This document shows, piece after piece, positions 9,814-19,571 of a DNA stretch of 64,000 nt. The DNA lies in NCBI RefSeq assembly GCF_032716425.1, contig NZ_CP090419.1:711501-775500 (forward strand). Direction: 5' to 3'. This stretch comes from Pseudoalteromonas sp. N1230-9. Its GTDB lineage: Bacteria; Pseudomonadota; Gammaproteobacteria; Enterobacterales; Alteromonadaceae. A program made the translations under genes and the position numbers. How positions within the stretch are numbered: the stretch's first letter is position 1; every line of letters begins with the position of its first letter. Under the pieces are notes generated by a model. That model was given only the letters and a program-made list of their open reading frames with translations, made no database searches and had not been told where the DNA came from.

Positions 9814-11649
9814 TTAAGCGGCTTGTTTTTTAGCAACCCACTGATCAACAAATTGCTCTAGAACGTTAAGTGGTACAGCACCATTTTTAAGTACAACATC
9901 ATGGAACTCACGAATATCGAACTTTTCACCAAGTTTTTCTTTTGCTGCTTCACGCAACTCTAAAATCTTTAGCATACCCACTTTGTAAGCGGTTGCTTGA
10001 GAAGGCATTACGATGTGACGCTCAACCATTTTAACGGCATCAGAGGTCGCATTTGGCGTATTATTAACGTAATAATCGATGCCTTCTTGACGTGTCCACT
10101 TCATTGCATGGATACCCGTATCTACAACTAAGCGACAAGCTCGCCATAACTCCATAGAAAGGCGTCCAAAATCAGAGTATGGGTCTTCGTATAAGCCCAT
10201 TTCTTTTGGTACTAGCTCAGAGTACAAACCCCAGCCTTCAATGTAGGCTGTGTAGCCACCAAACTTGCGGAACTTAGGTACACCGTCAAGCTCTTGTGCG
10301 ATGGCAATCTGCATGTGGTGACCTGGAATACCTTCATGATAAGCAAGTGCTTCCATTTGGTATGTTGGCATCGCTTCCATATCGTACAGGTTTGCGTAGT
10401 AAATACCTGGGCGTGAGCCGTCTGGTGCAGGTTGTTGGTAGAAGGCTTTACCCGCTGCTTTTTCGCGGAATGCTTCAACAGCTTTCACTTTCAGACCTGC
10501 TTTAGGTTTAACAATGAATAACTCATCTAAGCGTGTCTTCATGTTATCGATAAGTGCTGTTGCTTCGTCAAGGTAACGTTGTTTACCTTCTGCTGTATTT
10601 GGGTAGTAGAACTGCTTATCTGTTTTCATGAATTGCATGAATGCTTGAAGGTCGCCTTCAAAGCCTACTTTATCTTTGATAGCGCGCATTTCATCATGAA
10701 TACGTGCAACCTCAGCTAAGCCAATAGAGTGAATTTCTTTTGCTGTTAGCTCAGTGGTTGTTGTACGTGCTAATGCGTTGTTATAGAAGGTTTCACCATC
10801 AGGAAACTTCCATGCACCATCACGCTCATCGGCACGTTTTTCTAGCTGAGCTAAGAAGTTGATTAACTTAGTGTAAGAAGGCTTCACAGCTGCTTTTAGG
10901 GCTTTTTCAGCATCGCTGATTAGCGCTGATTTCTCACTGTCGGCAATATCCAGTGTTGCAACTTTACGTTTAAAGTCAGCAAGAAGTGTTGAGTCATCAC
11001 CAGAATCAAATGGTGCGCCATGTAAAATGTTTTTACTTGAATCAACAACATGTGGGAACACAAACTTAGGTGCAATAATGCCCTTGTCTGCACGTACTTC
11101 AAGGTCTTTGATTAGTTGATCAATAACCGTTGTGACACCGTTTAAACGCGAGATATATGCTTTCGCATCAGAGACATCAGTAATTTGATGTTGGTTGATT
11201 AGAAAAGCAGGGATCATTGAGTGAACGCCAAACATTTGGTTTACAGGGTAGTTGTAATAACGCCATTTGAAATCAGCTATGTCATTTTCAAGATCTTGTT
11301 TTTTTAAGTCGTAACTAACTTTTGTGGCGTCATCAAGTAAGTCGCGGTTAATTGCATTCAGTGCGACTAGGTCTGCTTTTTTTTGTTCAAAGTCAGCTAA
11401 AGCACGCTCTTCGCTACCATCATCCCATTTGCCGTAATCTTTTTTAATACCCATATAGGTTTGAGATACAGGGCTGTTCATTATATCGCGATTAAAAGTG
11501 TCTTCGAAAAACGCATTGGCTTTATCTATTTCACTTTGCACAGGCTGGCTTTGTACACTTGGCGCTGATGTCGGTTGCTCTTGCATTTGTTGGCAACCGC
11601 CAAGTAATGCAACACTGACCGCAGCTGCGATGAAGGTTAGTTTACGCAT
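9814..11649 (-). CDS. DUF885 family lipoprotein (putative metallopeptidase)
   Basis: A 611-aa exported lipoprotein. The signal peptide ends in the lipobox LGGC (cysteine near residue 19), so it should be lipidated and membrane anchored. DUF885 proteins are helical and resemble zinc carboxypeptidases; the HEGIPGHH sequence near residue 436 is the expected metal-binding HExxH-like site, with downstream acidic residues in a YIEGW segment. The substrate is unknown and peptidase activity is inferred from the family. A clear AAGGAA Shine-Dalgarno precedes the ATG. It lies 40 bp downstream of hemW on the same strand and ends at a strong terminator, so read-through from the yggS-hemW operon is possible. 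Confidence 0.88.
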   Translation of the reverse strand: MRKLTFIAAAVSVALLGGCQQMQEQPTSAPSVQSQPVQSEIDKANAFFEDTFNRDIMNSPVSQTYMGIKKDYGKWDDGSEERALADFEQKKADLVALNAINRDLLDDATKVSYDLKKQDLENDIADFKWRYYNYPVNQMFGVHSMIPAFLINQHQITDVSDAKAYISRLNGVTTVIDQLIKDLEVRADKGIIAPKFVFPHVVDSSKNILHGAPFDSGDDSTLLADFKRKVATLDIADSEKSALISDAEKALKAAVKPSYTKLINFLAQLEKRADERDGAWKFPDGETFYNNALARTTTTELTAKEIHSIGLAEVARIHDEMRAIKDKVGFEGDLQAFMQFMKTDKQFYYPNTAEGKQRYLDEATALIDNMKTRLDELFIVKPKAGLKVKAVEAFREKAAGKAFYQQPAPDGSRPGIYYANLYDMEAMPTYQMEALAYHEGIPGHHMQIAIAQELDGVPKFRKFGGYTAYIEGWGLYSELVPKEMGLYEDPYSDFGRLSMELWRACRLVVDTGIHAMKWTRQEGIDYYVNNTPNATSDAVKMVERHIVMPSQATAYKVGMLKILELREAAKEKLGEKFDIREFHDVVLKNGAVPLNVLEQFVDQWVAKKQAA

Positions 11650-11689
11650 TTTAGTTCCTTTGTCGTTGTTAGAAATTTAATTTTTGTTG

Positions 11690-12826
11690 TTAAACGAATA
11701 ATTCTAGCAGGTCATTTAAATAACGATGGCCTTTTTGGCTCACCTGCCAAGTTTCTGTGTTATCTATTAGTAGCCCTTTTGCGATGGCTGTATTTAAGGC
11801 TCGCTGCAGACTTTGCTGCGATAAACCTGTCAGTGACGATAAGTCTTCTTTAGGGCATGACTCGACAAGGCGAAAGCGGTTCATAAAAAACTCAAACGCT
11901 AAATCATCTTCCTCTACGCGCCATTGCTTATATAAATAAGGCTTTGCTAAGTCCATGTATCCGCGAGGATGCTTGACTTTTTCAGTGCGAGTGATAACCC
12001 CTGTTTTTATGTCGGTGACTTTACCATGGGCGCCACAGCCAATACCGAGATAATCGCCAAATCGCCAATAATTTAAGTTATGCTGACATTGGTAGCCAGG
12101 TTTTGCATAGCCTGAAATTTCGTATTGCTCATAACCTGCTTCGGCTAGCAATGCTTGCCCTTGCTCTTGGATATCCCACAATATATCGTCTTGGGGTAAC
12201 GTCGGTGGTTTCGAGGCAAATTGTGTATTGGGTTCTATGGTTAATTGGTACCAAGAAATATGTGGCGGATTTAATGCAATAATTTTTTTAAGGTCGTTCA
12301 GTGCATCCTCAAGAGATTGCCCTGGAAGCCCATGCATTAAATCTAGGTTGAAACTGTTTAATCCTGCTTGGTGAGCCTGTTCAGCCGCATAGTTTGCTTC
12401 ATCGGCACCATGAATGCGGCCAAGCGCTTTTAGCTTATCGTTTTGCATGCTTTGCACGCCAATCGAAATACGATTGATGCCAGCACCAACATACTCTTTA
12501 AAACGGCCTGTTTCGACAGTGCCAGGGTTTGCCTCAAGCGTGATTTCACAGTTATCGCTTAGGCCTATTAATCTGTCGACTTCGCTAAGTAGGCGAGTAT
12601 AAGCATCACCCGTTAATAAGCTCGGGGTGCCGCCGCCAATAAAAATGCTGTGGATTTTACGCCCTTGCACTAAATGCAGATCGGCTTTGAGATCATCAAT
12701 TAGGTGCTGAACATACTCTTTTTCGGGGATCGTGCCTTTTTGGCCATGACTATTAAAGTCACAGTAAGGGCACTTTTGCACGCACCAAGGTACGTGCACA
12801 TATAAACTCAAAGGCGGTAAATTCAC
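11690..12826 (-). CDS. hemW: Radical SAM heme chaperone HemW
   Basis: A 378-aa cytoplasmic radical-SAM protein, formerly called coproporphyrinogen III oxidase-like (YggW), that binds heme and delivers it to target enzymes. The iron-sulfur motif CVQKCPYC lies at residues 15-22, followed by the glycine-rich [11 protein letters not shown] segment. Length and domain order (TIM-barrel then HemN C-terminal domain) are normal. HemW proteins have the CxxxCxxC cluster but lack true CPO activity. The ATG overlaps the rdgB stop by 4 bases, so translation is coupled. It is the last gene of the yggS-proC-yggT-DUF4426-rdgB-hemW unit. Confidence 0.95.
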   Translation of the reverse strand: MNLPPLSLYVHVPWCVQKCPYCDFNSHGQKGTIPEKEYVQHLIDDLKADLHLVQGRKIHSIFIGGGTPSLLTGDAYTRLLSEVDRLIGLSDNCEITLEANPGTVETGRFKEYVGAGINRISIGVQSMQNDKLKALGRIHGADEANYAAEQAHQAGLNSFNLDLMHGLPGQSLEDALNDLKKIIALNPPHISWYQLTIEPNTQFASKPPTLPQDDILWDIQEQGQALLAEAGYEQYEISGYAKPGYQCQHNLNYWRFGDYLGIGCGAHGKVTDIKTGVITRTEKVKHPRGYMDLAKPYLYKQWRVEEDDLAFEFFMNRFRLVESCPKEDLSSLTGLSQQSLQRALNTAIAKGLLIDNTETWQVSQKGHRYLNDLLELFV

Positions 12827-13422
12827 AGGCCGCCTTTTTGCTGCAATTGCGCAAGGAGTTGTTTAAGAGCTTGACCACGGTGACTCAGTGCGTTCTTTTG
12901 CTCTTTAGTTAGTTGTGCGCTGGTGCACTGCTCAGAAGGCACATAAAACACCGGATCATAACCAAAACCACCTTGACCGTCTTGGCTTTGGGTGATTTCG
13001 CCTTCCCAGCTTGCACTACAAATAAGTGGCGTTGGGTCATCTGCATGGCGCATCAGTACCAATACACACCAAAAGCGTGCGCTACGTATAGGGTTATCAG
13101 CAAGTTCTTTTAATAGTTTGTCGATATTATCTTGATCGCTAGCACCTTCTTTGGCAAAACGTGCTGAGTAAACGCCAGGTGCACCATTTAGGCCATCTAC
13201 TTCAAGCCCCGAGTCATCGGCAATGGCTGGCATACCCGTGATTTTCGCCGCATGACGCGCTTTAATGATGGCATTTTCAACAAATGTGGTGCCTGTTTCT
13301 GGCACGTCTGGAACTTGAAAATCGCTTTGTGGAACCACGTTAATATTAAGCGGGCTGAGCATGCTTGCCAGCTCTTTTACTTTGCCAGGGTTACCCGTGG
13401 CTAAAACCAAGGTGTTGTTCAT
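12823..13422 (-). CDS. rdgB: XTP/dITP diphosphatase RdgB
   Basis: A 199-aa cytoplasmic house-cleaning nucleotide pyrophosphatase of the Ham1/RdgB family. It hydrolyses dITP, dXTP and ITP to monophosphates and keeps deaminated purines out of DNA. The N-terminal [11 protein letters not shown] loop (substrate phosphate binding), the [10 protein letters not shown] motif near residue 68 with the catalytic aspartates, the [11 protein letters not shown] segment and a C-terminal SHRGQAL are all present. It lies 8 bp after the DUF4426 gene and overlaps hemW by 4 bases, the standard order in gammaproteobacteria. Confidence 0.96.
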   Translation of the reverse strand: MNNTLVLATGNPGKVKELASMLSPLNINVVPQSDFQVPDVPETGTTFVENAIIKARHAAKITGMPAIADDSGLEVDGLNGAPGVYSARFAKEGASDQDNIDKLLKELADNPIRSARFWCVLVLMRHADDPTPLICSASWEGEITQSQDGQGGFGYDPVFYVPSEQCTSAQLTKEQKNALSHRGQALKQLLAQLQQKGGL

Positions 13423-13429
13423 ATGAGAG

Positions 13430-13870
13430 TTAGTCTACGTAAAATTTTTGCTGAAACTTCAGTGTTTGTATTTGGCCGTTTTTATTGATTTCGATGTTAA
13501 AACGGTAAATCTCTTCGTTGCTGTAGTCGATTTGCGCTAAGTAATAAATCGCATCGCCTTCAATAACTTCTTTAAACTCAAGCTGTTTACTATTACCAAG
13601 TAAATTGCGTGCGGTGCCTGTTAAGGTCGCTGTTTGTGCTGTTTTGTCGCTGTTTTTTAATACCGAAATATTGATAACCCCTTTGCTCGGGCTACGGTCT
13701 AAATCGTAATTTTTGGCGATATTAGGCTGAATAAAGGTGGATGGAAAGGCAATATAGTGAACCTCCCAAGGGCCAAGCTGTTTAAATTGAGCGCCTGTTT
13801 GTTCATTCGCCTTAGCAAAGTTTAAAAATAAACTTAGGCAGAGGAAGGTAAAAAGAATAATTTGCTTCAT
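13430..13870 (-). CDS. DUF4426 periplasmic protein
   Basis: A 146-aa exported protein. A signal peptide (about residues 1-22, hydrophobic [14 protein letters not shown]) precedes a small beta-rich domain with the family segment '[16 protein letters not shown]'. DUF4426 genes typically sit between yggT and rdgB, as here; the function is unknown. I place the start at the ATG at 13870, which has an AGTGAG site 7 bases upstream; the alternative GTG at 13882 lies inside that site. A hairpin sits between it and yggT, so it may be expressed partly on its own. Confidence 0.8.
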   Translation of the reverse strand: MKQIILFTFLCLSLFLNFAKANEQTGAQFKQLGPWEVHYIAFPSTFIQPNIAKNYDLDRSPSKGVINISVLKNSDKTAQTATLTGTARNLLGNSKQLEFKEVIEGDAIYYLAQIDYSNEEIYRFNIEINKNGQIQTLKFQQKFYVD

Positions 13871-13886
13871 GGAATATCTCACTTAA

Positions 13887-13909
13887 CAAAAGAGGCCTAG
13901 CGGCCTCTT
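13887..13909 (-). terminator. Hairpin terminator after yggT
   Basis: Stem AGAGGCC-GCTA-GGCCTCT followed by TTTTGTT on the minus strand, 16 bp downstream of the yggT stop. It probably attenuates transcription into the DUF4426-rdgB-hemW part. Confidence 0.65.
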
Positions 13910-13924
13910 AATTCACAAATGGCG

Positions 13925-14458
13925 TTAGCCTATAAAATCCATTAACAGGATTTGTAAAAACTGCAAACCAATGATGAGTACTAGAATCGATAAGTCTAAG
14001 CCCCCTAATGGTGGAATTACTTTACGAATCGGACGCAGCATAGGTTCGGTTAGTTGATGGAAAACAGCTTCAATAGGGTTATAGCCCTGACTTACCCAGC
14101 TTAGTAATGCACGGATAATTAAAACCCAAAATAACAGGTTTAAGCCTTCTTTTATCACCGTCATAAATGCCGAAACAAAGACAGGTGCTGCTGACCATCC
14201 GCCATAAAACATCAACATAATGACACTTATTTTTGCTACTGCCACTAAATAAGCAAGTAGTAAAGAAGCCATGTCAAAGCCACCAAACCCAGGGATGATT
14301 TTACGTAATGGGTTAACAGCAAATGAAGTGGCTTTTACCACAAACTGGCTCATAGGATTATAAAAGTCAGCTTTTGCCGCTTGTAACCAAAAGCGTAAAA
14401 GGACCACCATTAAAAAGAGATCAAAAATAATCTCAACTAAAAATTGCATGGCTTGCAT
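13925..14458 (-). CDS. yggT: YggT family membrane protein
   Basis: A 177-aa inner-membrane protein with two YggT repeats, each with a hydrophobic helix pair and the signature 'NP(L/M)RKI(I/V)PxxGG(F/L)D' (about residues 50-62 and 140-152). Members are found beside proC and yggS in most proteobacteria and in plastids, where relatives act in thylakoid membrane or division functions; the bacterial role is not settled, though links to ion homeostasis have been proposed. AAGGT precedes the ATG. It is 24 bp downstream of proC in the same operon. Confidence 0.9.
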   Translation of the reverse strand: MQAMQFLVEIIFDLFLMVVLLRFWLQAAKADFYNPMSQFVVKATSFAVNPLRKIIPGFGGFDMASLLLAYLVAVAKISVIMLMFYGGWSAAPVFVSAFMTVIKEGLNLLFWVLIIRALLSWVSQGYNPIEAVFHQLTEPMLRPIRKVIPPLGGLDLSILVLIIGLQFLQILLMDFIG

Positions 14459-14482
14459 AGTTTTACCTTCAAAAAAGTAAGC

Positions 14483-15304
14483 TTAAAGTTCTTTTTCCAT
14501 TTCTTCTGCACGAGCAATACAGGCATCCATTGCATCTGCAACAGTACCTACAAGACCTTGGTCTTTTAGGTGCTCAACAGCCGCATGGGTTGTTCCGCCT
14601 TTTGATGTAACATTGGCACGTAGCTGAGAAATACTAATGTCTTGCTGCGAAAGCGTCATTTCGGCTGCGCCTAGCGCGGTTTGTTGTACTAAACGGCGTG
14701 CATCTTCATCGCTAAAACCAAGTGCTTTGGCTTTTTCTTCAATCGCTTCCATAAATAAGAAGAAGTAAGCTGGAGATGAACCTGTTACCGCAATGATATC
14801 ATTGATTTGCGATTCGTTTTCTACCCACACAACAATACCTGTACATTCAAAAACTTGTTGTACAAATTCATGCTCTTGCACGGTTTCGCCAGCGCCATAT
14901 AGACCAGACACACCACGACCAAGTAATGATGGTGTGTTAGGCATACAACGGACCATTTTAACGTCTTGACCTAGCATTTCACGTAGACGTTGTACGGTTA
15001 AACCAGCGGCCACAGAAATAAATAGTTTATCGCTGAAGTCTATGCCTGAATCTTGGAATGATTGGCATAAATCACCCATCATTTGTGGTTTAACAGACAA
15101 TACAATCACATCTGCATCGCGAAGTGCCGCGTTGTTGTCCGCGGTTGTTTGCACCCCGAAATCAGCAGCAACCTTCGCTAATTTTTCTTGGTTGCGATTG
15201 GTTGCAATGATGTTTTTAGCTGCAAAACCGTTCTTTACCATGCCGCCAATAATGGCGTAGCTCATGTTACCCGTGCCTATAAATGCGATTTTTTTATCTG
15301 ACAT
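14483..15304 (-). CDS. proC: Pyrroline-5-carboxylate reductase
   Basis: A 273-aa cytoplasmic enzyme catalysing the NAD(P)H-dependent last step of proline biosynthesis, reduction of pyrroline-5-carboxylate to L-proline. The N-terminal Rossmann motif is IAFIGTGNMSYAI, followed by the SVKPQ segment and the C-terminal P5CR dimerisation signature near residues 220-245, which contains the SKGGTT motif (an SPGGTT variant) and HLKDQG. Length is typical of the family (about 270). It lies between yggS and yggT with short gaps (17 and 24 bp), the conserved arrangement. Confidence 0.96.
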   Translation of the reverse strand: MSDKKIAFIGTGNMSYAIIGGMVKNGFAAKNIIATNRNQEKLAKVAADFGVQTTADNNAALRDADVIVLSVKPQMMGDLCQSFQDSGIDFSDKLFISVAAGLTVQRLREMLGQDVKMVRCMPNTPSLLGRGVSGLYGAGETVQEHEFVQQVFECTGIVVWVENESQINDIIAVTGSSPAYFFLFMEAIEEKAKALGFSDEDARRLVQQTALGAAEMTLSQQDISISQLRANVTSKGGTTHAAVEHLKDQGLVGTVADAMDACIARAEEMEKEL

Positions 15305-15321
15305 ATGTCTGTTATCACCTT

Positions 15322-16008
15322 TTAATTTCGTTGGCCAAATATATCCGTGCCAATGCGTACCATAGTTGAACCTGCGGCAATCGCTGCTTCAACATCATTA
15401 CTCATACCCATCGACAAGGTGTCTACTTGGGGATATTGGGCCTTTAGTTTATCAAAGCAAGCGCTTAATTGCTCAAAATATTGTAATTGTAGCTGGCTAT
15501 CGTCGGTTTTTGCAGGGATAGCCATGACACCACGTAGACATAAATTGTCGCACTGACTAATAAATTCAGCCAGCGTCATTAGCTCGTCTGGGTGGCAGCC
15601 TGACTTTGCCTCTTCTAAACTAATATTAACTTGAATTAATACGTTGAGTGGCGCTTTATCGGCTGGTCGTTGTTCATTCAGGCGTTTCGCTATTTTTGTT
15701 CGGTCAACACTTTGTACCCAATCAAAGTTAGCAGCGACAAGTGCGCTTTTATTTGATTGAATAGGGCCGATAAAATGCCAGACTATCTCGTTGTAGTCTT
15801 GCAGTGCAGCTACCTTTTCAACGGCCTCTTGCACATAGGACTCACCAAATAGGCGTTGTCCATGTTGATAGGCTGAGATGATATCAGCGGTAGGCTTGGT
15901 TTTTGAAACAGCGAGTAAGCTAATCGTTTGCTCATCACGGTGATTATTTTTTGCCGCTTGAGTTATTCTTGCGTAGGCGGATGTAAGTCGTTCTGCTATT
16001 GTAACCAT
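15322..16008 (-). CDS. yggS: PLP homeostasis protein YggS/PLPBP
   Basis: A cytoplasmic pyridoxal-5'-phosphate-binding protein of the COG0325 family that buffers free PLP; no enzymatic activity is known. The fold is an alanine-racemase-like TIM barrel. The PLP lysine lies in LLAVSKTKP near the N terminus, and the phosphate-binding segment is LSMGMSNDVEAAI near the C terminus. I prefer the ATG at 16008 (228 aa, starting MVTIAERL, the usual family start). An in-frame ATG at 16035 would leave 2 bp to the divergent pilT start codon. First gene of the minus-strand operon. Confidence 0.92.
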   Translation of the reverse strand: MVTIAERLTSAYARITQAAKNNHRDEQTISLLAVSKTKPTADIISAYQHGQRLFGESYVQEAVEKVAALQDYNEIVWHFIGPIQSNKSALVAANFDWVQSVDRTKIAKRLNEQRPADKAPLNVLIQVNISLEEAKSGCHPDELMTLAEFISQCDNLCLRGVMAIPAKTDDSQLQLQYFEQLSACFDKLKAQYPQVDTLSMGMSNDVEAAIAAGSTMVRIGTDIFGQRN

Positions 16009-16037
16009 ATAATTATCAGTTGGTTGTGGAGTCATAA

Positions 16038-17078
16038 ATGGATATTACCGAATTATTGGCCTTTAGTGTGCAACATAAGGCCTCGGATTTACACTTATCA
16101 TCGGGTGTATCACCTATGATACGCGTCGATGGCGATGTACGTCGTATTAATATTCCAGCATTAGAACAAAAAGATGTAAACAGTCTGGTTTACGATATTA
16201 TGAACGATAATCAGCGTAAGGACTATGAGCAAAATCTCGAAGTGGATTTTTCTTTTGAAGTGCCTAATCTTGCTCGTTTTCGTGTTAACGCGTTTAATTC
16301 AAACCGAGGACCCGCAGCTGTATTTCGTACAATCCCCAGTGATGTGTTAACACTTGATGATTTAGGTGCACCGGAAATATTTAAGACTATTGCTGATAAC
16401 CCACGCGGTTTGGTTTTAGTCACTGGGCCAACAGGTTCAGGTAAATCAACCACCTTAGCAGCGATGGTTGATTACATTAATCAGACCAAGCACCATCATA
16501 TTTTAACGATTGAAGATCCAATCGAATTTGTTCACGACAATAAGCTGAGCCTTATTAACCAACGCGAAGTTCATCGTGATACTCACAGCTTCTCTAATGC
16601 TTTACGTAGTGCGTTACGTGAAGATCCTGATGTAATTCTGGTGGGTGAGCTACGAGATTTAGAAACGATTCGCTTAGCCATGACGGCCGCAGAAACAGGT
16701 CATTTAGTGTTCGGCACTTTGCATACCACATCTGCACCAAAGACTATTGACCGTATTATCGATGTATTCCCAGGTGAAGAAAAAGACATGGTGCGCTCAA
16801 TGCTTTCAGAATCGTTGCGTGCCGTTATTTCGCAAACATTACTTAAAAAAGTAGGGGGTGGGCGAGTGGCAGCGCACGAGATTATGATAGGGATCCCTGC
16901 TATTCGAAATCTTATTCGTGAGGATAAAATTGCACAGATGTACTCATCGATTCAAACTGGCGCATCACATGGTATGCAAACGATGGATCAATGTTTAGGT
17001 AATTTAGTGAACTACGGCATTGTTACTACAGCAGATGCTAGAGCTAAAGCGCAAGATAAAACTCAGTTTGGTGGCTAA
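16038..17078 (+). CDS. pilT: Type IV pilus retraction ATPase PilT
   Basis: A 346-aa cytoplasmic hexameric ATPase of the GspE/PulE secretion superfamily that depolymerises type IV pili and drives twitching motility. Walker A is GPTGSGKST (residues 130-138). An Asp box, a Walker B (DVILVGELRD) and a His box (TGHLVFGTLHT) follow in order, and the PilT-specific AIRNLIRE motif is present near residue 288. TGGAG lies 6 bases before the ATG. Its start almost abuts the divergent yggS gene, so its promoter must overlap yggS coding sequence. pilU follows after 14 bp. Confidence 0.97.
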   Translation: MDITELLAFSVQHKASDLHLSSGVSPMIRVDGDVRRINIPALEQKDVNSLVYDIMNDNQRKDYEQNLEVDFSFEVPNLARFRVNAFNSNRGPAAVFRTIPSDVLTLDDLGAPEIFKTIADNPRGLVLVTGPTGSGKSTTLAAMVDYINQTKHHHILTIEDPIEFVHDNKLSLINQREVHRDTHSFSNALRSALREDPDVILVGELRDLETIRLAMTAAETGHLVFGTLHTTSAPKTIDRIIDVFPGEEKDMVRSMLSESLRAVISQTLLKKVGGGRVAAHEIMIGIPAIRNLIREDKIAQMYSSIQTGASHGMQTMDQCLGNLVNYGIVTTADARAKAQDKTQFGG

Positions 17079-17092
17079 CGGAGCACTTAATT

Positions 17093-18226
17093 ATGACAAT
17101 ACCTTTAAATCGCTTTTTACAGGTGATGATCGACAAGAATGGTTCCGATTTATTTGTGTCCAGTGGCTTACCTGTTAGTGCCAAAATTAACGGTGAACTA
17201 CAGCCGCTGACCGACGATAAGTTATCTGATGAGCAGGCACTGGCTATGGTTGAGTCTGCGATGAACGAAAAGCAACGTAATGAGTTTCACGCAACAAAAG
17301 AATGTAACTTTGCTATTGCAACAGAAGAAGGCCGGTTTCGTGTTTCTGCATTTTGGCAGCGAGACCAAGCGGGTATGGTTATTCGCCGAATTGTGACGCA
17401 AATTCCTGATGTAAACGATTTAGGATTACCGTCTATTCTTACCGATGTGATAATGGCAAAACGAGGCTTGGTGCTGTTTGTAGGGGGGACCGGTACCGGT
17501 AAGTCAACCTCGCTTGCTGCGCTTTTAGGTTATCGAAATCGTAATCAACGTGGGCACATTCTTACTATTGAAGATCCTATCGAGTTTGTGCATGAACACC
17601 AAAAAAGTATTATTACTCAACGCGAAGTAGGTCTTGATACTGAAAGCTTTGAGTCAGCGTTGAAAAGCTCATTACGCCAAGCACCTGATGTTATTTTAAT
17701 TGGTGAAATTCGTTCACAAGAAACCATGGAATATGCCTTAAGCTTTGCTGAAACAGGGCATTTATGTGTCGCCACCCTGCATGCTAATAATGCTAACCAA
17801 GCCATTGACCGTATTATGCACTTAGTGCCAAAAGAAAAACACGATAAGTTAAAATACGACTTAGCACTGAACCTACGCGCAATTGTTGCACAGCAACTGG
17901 TGCCAACAGCGGATGGGGAAGGCCGTGTGGCTGCTATCGAGATCTTGCTTAATTCTCCTATGGTCGCAGAGCTTATAAAACGCGGTGACATTGGTTCAAT
18001 TAAAGAAACTATGGCGAAATCAAAAGAAATGGGTATGCAGACTTTTGACCAAGCCTTGTTTGAGCTTTATAAACACCAGCGTATTAATTATGCCGATGCC
18101 TTGCATCATGCCGACTCGCCAAACGATTTACGTTTGATGATCAAGTTACAAAATAACGAGCAAAAAGGGGCTGGCTTTTTACAAGGTGTGACTATTGACG
18201 GCCTTGATGAAAAGGGTAATAGCTGA
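17093..18226 (+). CDS. pilU: PilT-dependent retraction ATPase PilU
   Basis: A 377-aa paralogue of PilT, longer at the C terminus, that supports forceful pilus retraction in a PilT-dependent way. Walker A is GGTGTGKST (about residues 127-135), the Walker B region is DVILIGEIRSQET, and the His box is TGHLCVATLHANN. The AIRNLIRE motif is absent, replaced by a VAELIKRGDIGSIK segment, as usual for PilU. It forms an operon with pilT and overlaps the next gene by one base (TGATG). Confidence 0.96.
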   Translation: MTIPLNRFLQVMIDKNGSDLFVSSGLPVSAKINGELQPLTDDKLSDEQALAMVESAMNEKQRNEFHATKECNFAIATEEGRFRVSAFWQRDQAGMVIRRIVTQIPDVNDLGLPSILTDVIMAKRGLVLFVGGTGTGKSTSLAALLGYRNRNQRGHILTIEDPIEFVHEHQKSIITQREVGLDTESFESALKSSLRQAPDVILIGEIRSQETMEYALSFAETGHLCVATLHANNANQAIDRIMHLVPKEKHDKLKYDLALNLRAIVAQQLVPTADGEGRVAAIEILLNSPMVAELIKRGDIGSIKETMAKSKEMGMQTFDQALFELYKHQRINYADALHHADSPNDLRLMIKLQNNEQKGAGFLQGVTIDGLDEKGNS

Positions 18227-19095
18227 TGTTGATGCGGATAAAAATAGCATGCATTTTTTTTATTTTGAGTGCTTTTCCTACAAAAGCAAGCAACTTAAAT
18301 GACATCGTTATTTTTATCCGTGACGATGTGTATGACGATTATAATCGCTTCTTAAATGGCCGTCAGCCCAGTGAAGTGAAAGACTTTACTGGGGCATATA
18401 TCCGCCGTGATGTGGTGGATATGATTATCGCGCAGCAAGCTTTGATGCTGGGTGGCTTTACTAAGTCGTTTAGCTACCATACAGGGAATGTGAATTTTCG
18501 TAAGACTAAGTTACTTGAAGACGGTAAGTTACTGATTAGTTTTGATAGTGTGTGGTCCCTTGATGCTGAGCAGCTCGCTAAAGATGTTTATATTTCTGAC
18601 GCGGTTATTCGCAAGGGGGAGTACTATGCTGGTGTATTTACTTCACCGTCTAATCATCGTGTATTAAAACTACAAAAACGTGAAGACTTCAAATCGTTGA
18701 CTGCTGTATCTACACCTAAATGGCTAACAGACTGGCAAACCTTGTCTGCGCTGCCATTAAAAGAGCTGCTGAGAGAAGACGAGTGGTTGAGTCAAGTTCG
18801 TATGGTGTCTATGAAGTGGGTTGATTTTGTGATGATGCCACTGATGCCAAGCCTCAAAAATCAATATCATTTGGAAGACATTCGTTTAGTCGCGGTGCCA
18901 AATATAGTCTTACAGCTCAATGATAGCCGTCATTTTATTATTTCTAAGCATCACCCTGATGCAATCCAAGCGTATGCTGCGCTGCAAGCTGGGCTCAAGC
19001 AATTGCGTAAACAGGGGGCAATAGAAAAAGCCTACAAAGAGGCAGGCTTCATCCCTAACTTAAACGATTACACCGTGATTAACAGTACAGATTAA
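18226..19095 (+). CDS. Exported protein coupled to pilU, periplasmic-binding-protein-like
   Basis: A 289-aa protein with an N-terminal signal peptide (about residues 1-21, ending near TKA-SN). The mature part contains segments typical of bacterial solute-binding-protein-3-like folds (for example '[27 protein letters not shown]' near the C terminus), so a ligand-binding or degenerate SBP role is possible. I do not recognise a named family. Its ATG overlaps the pilU stop (TGATG), so translation is coupled to the retraction ATPases and a link to pilus function is a reasonable inference. It converges with ruvX, overlapping by 4 bases. Confidence 0.7.
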   Translation: MLMRIKIACIFFILSAFPTKASNLNDIVIFIRDDVYDDYNRFLNGRQPSEVKDFTGAYIRRDVVDMIIAQQALMLGGFTKSFSYHTGNVNFRKTKLLEDGKLLISFDSVWSLDAEQLAKDVYISDAVIRKGEYYAGVFTSPSNHRVLKLQKREDFKSLTAVSTPKWLTDWQTLSALPLKELLREDEWLSQVRMVSMKWVDFVMMPLMPSLKNQYHLEDIRLVAVPNIVLQLNDSRHFIISKHHPDAIQAYAALQAGLKQLRKQGAIEKAYKEAGFIPNLNDYTVINSTD

Positions 19096-19541
19096 TCACC
19101 ATAAAATTGTTCAAAAAAGCTCTCAAGAATAATCACAGCAGACATATTATCCACATTCCCTTTGCCTAAGTTGCGATAGCCACCTTGTTCAAATAAGCGT
19201 GCTTTAGCGTCTGCGGTGGTTAAGCGTTCATCCTGAGTTTCAACAGGAATTGCAAAATGATTATGTAGGCGGTTCGCAAATTTCTTCGCTTTGAACGTCA
19301 CTTCTTGCGTGGTGCCATCCATATTGAGCGGCAAGCCAACAACCATAAGATCAGGTTGCCATTCATCCACTTGTTTTTTAATTTGCTGCCAATCAGGAAT
19401 ACCATCTTTAGCTTTGACTGCTTGTAGGCTTGACGCCGTACCTGTTAACTCTTGGCCGATGGCAATACCGATACTTTTGGTACCAAAGTCAAAGCCCATA
19501 ACGGTTCGCTCGCCTACAGGCTTAAACGTTCTTTTTGTCAT
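19092..19541 (-). CDS. ruvX: Pre-16S rRNA processing nuclease YqgF/RuvX
   Basis: A 149-aa RNase H-fold protein of the YqgF family, implicated in 5' maturation of 16S rRNA and historically described as a putative Holliday junction resolvase. The signature [16 protein letters not shown] supplies the first catalytic aspartate (about residue 16). [18 protein letters not shown] and the terminal [10 protein letters not shown] segment carry the other acidic residues. It forms a minus-strand operon with yqgE, gshB and rsmE (30-bp gap to yqgE), the usual order. Confidence 0.95.
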   Translation of the reverse strand: MTKRTFKPVGERTVMGFDFGTKSIGIAIGQELTGTASSLQAVKAKDGIPDWQQIKKQVDEWQPDLMVVGLPLNMDGTTQEVTFKAKKFANRLHNHFAIPVETQDERLTTADAKARLFEQGGYRNLGKGNVDNMSAVIILESFFEQFYGD

Positions 19542-19571
19542 AATGAATCAATTAAAATAAGGCAGTAAAAA

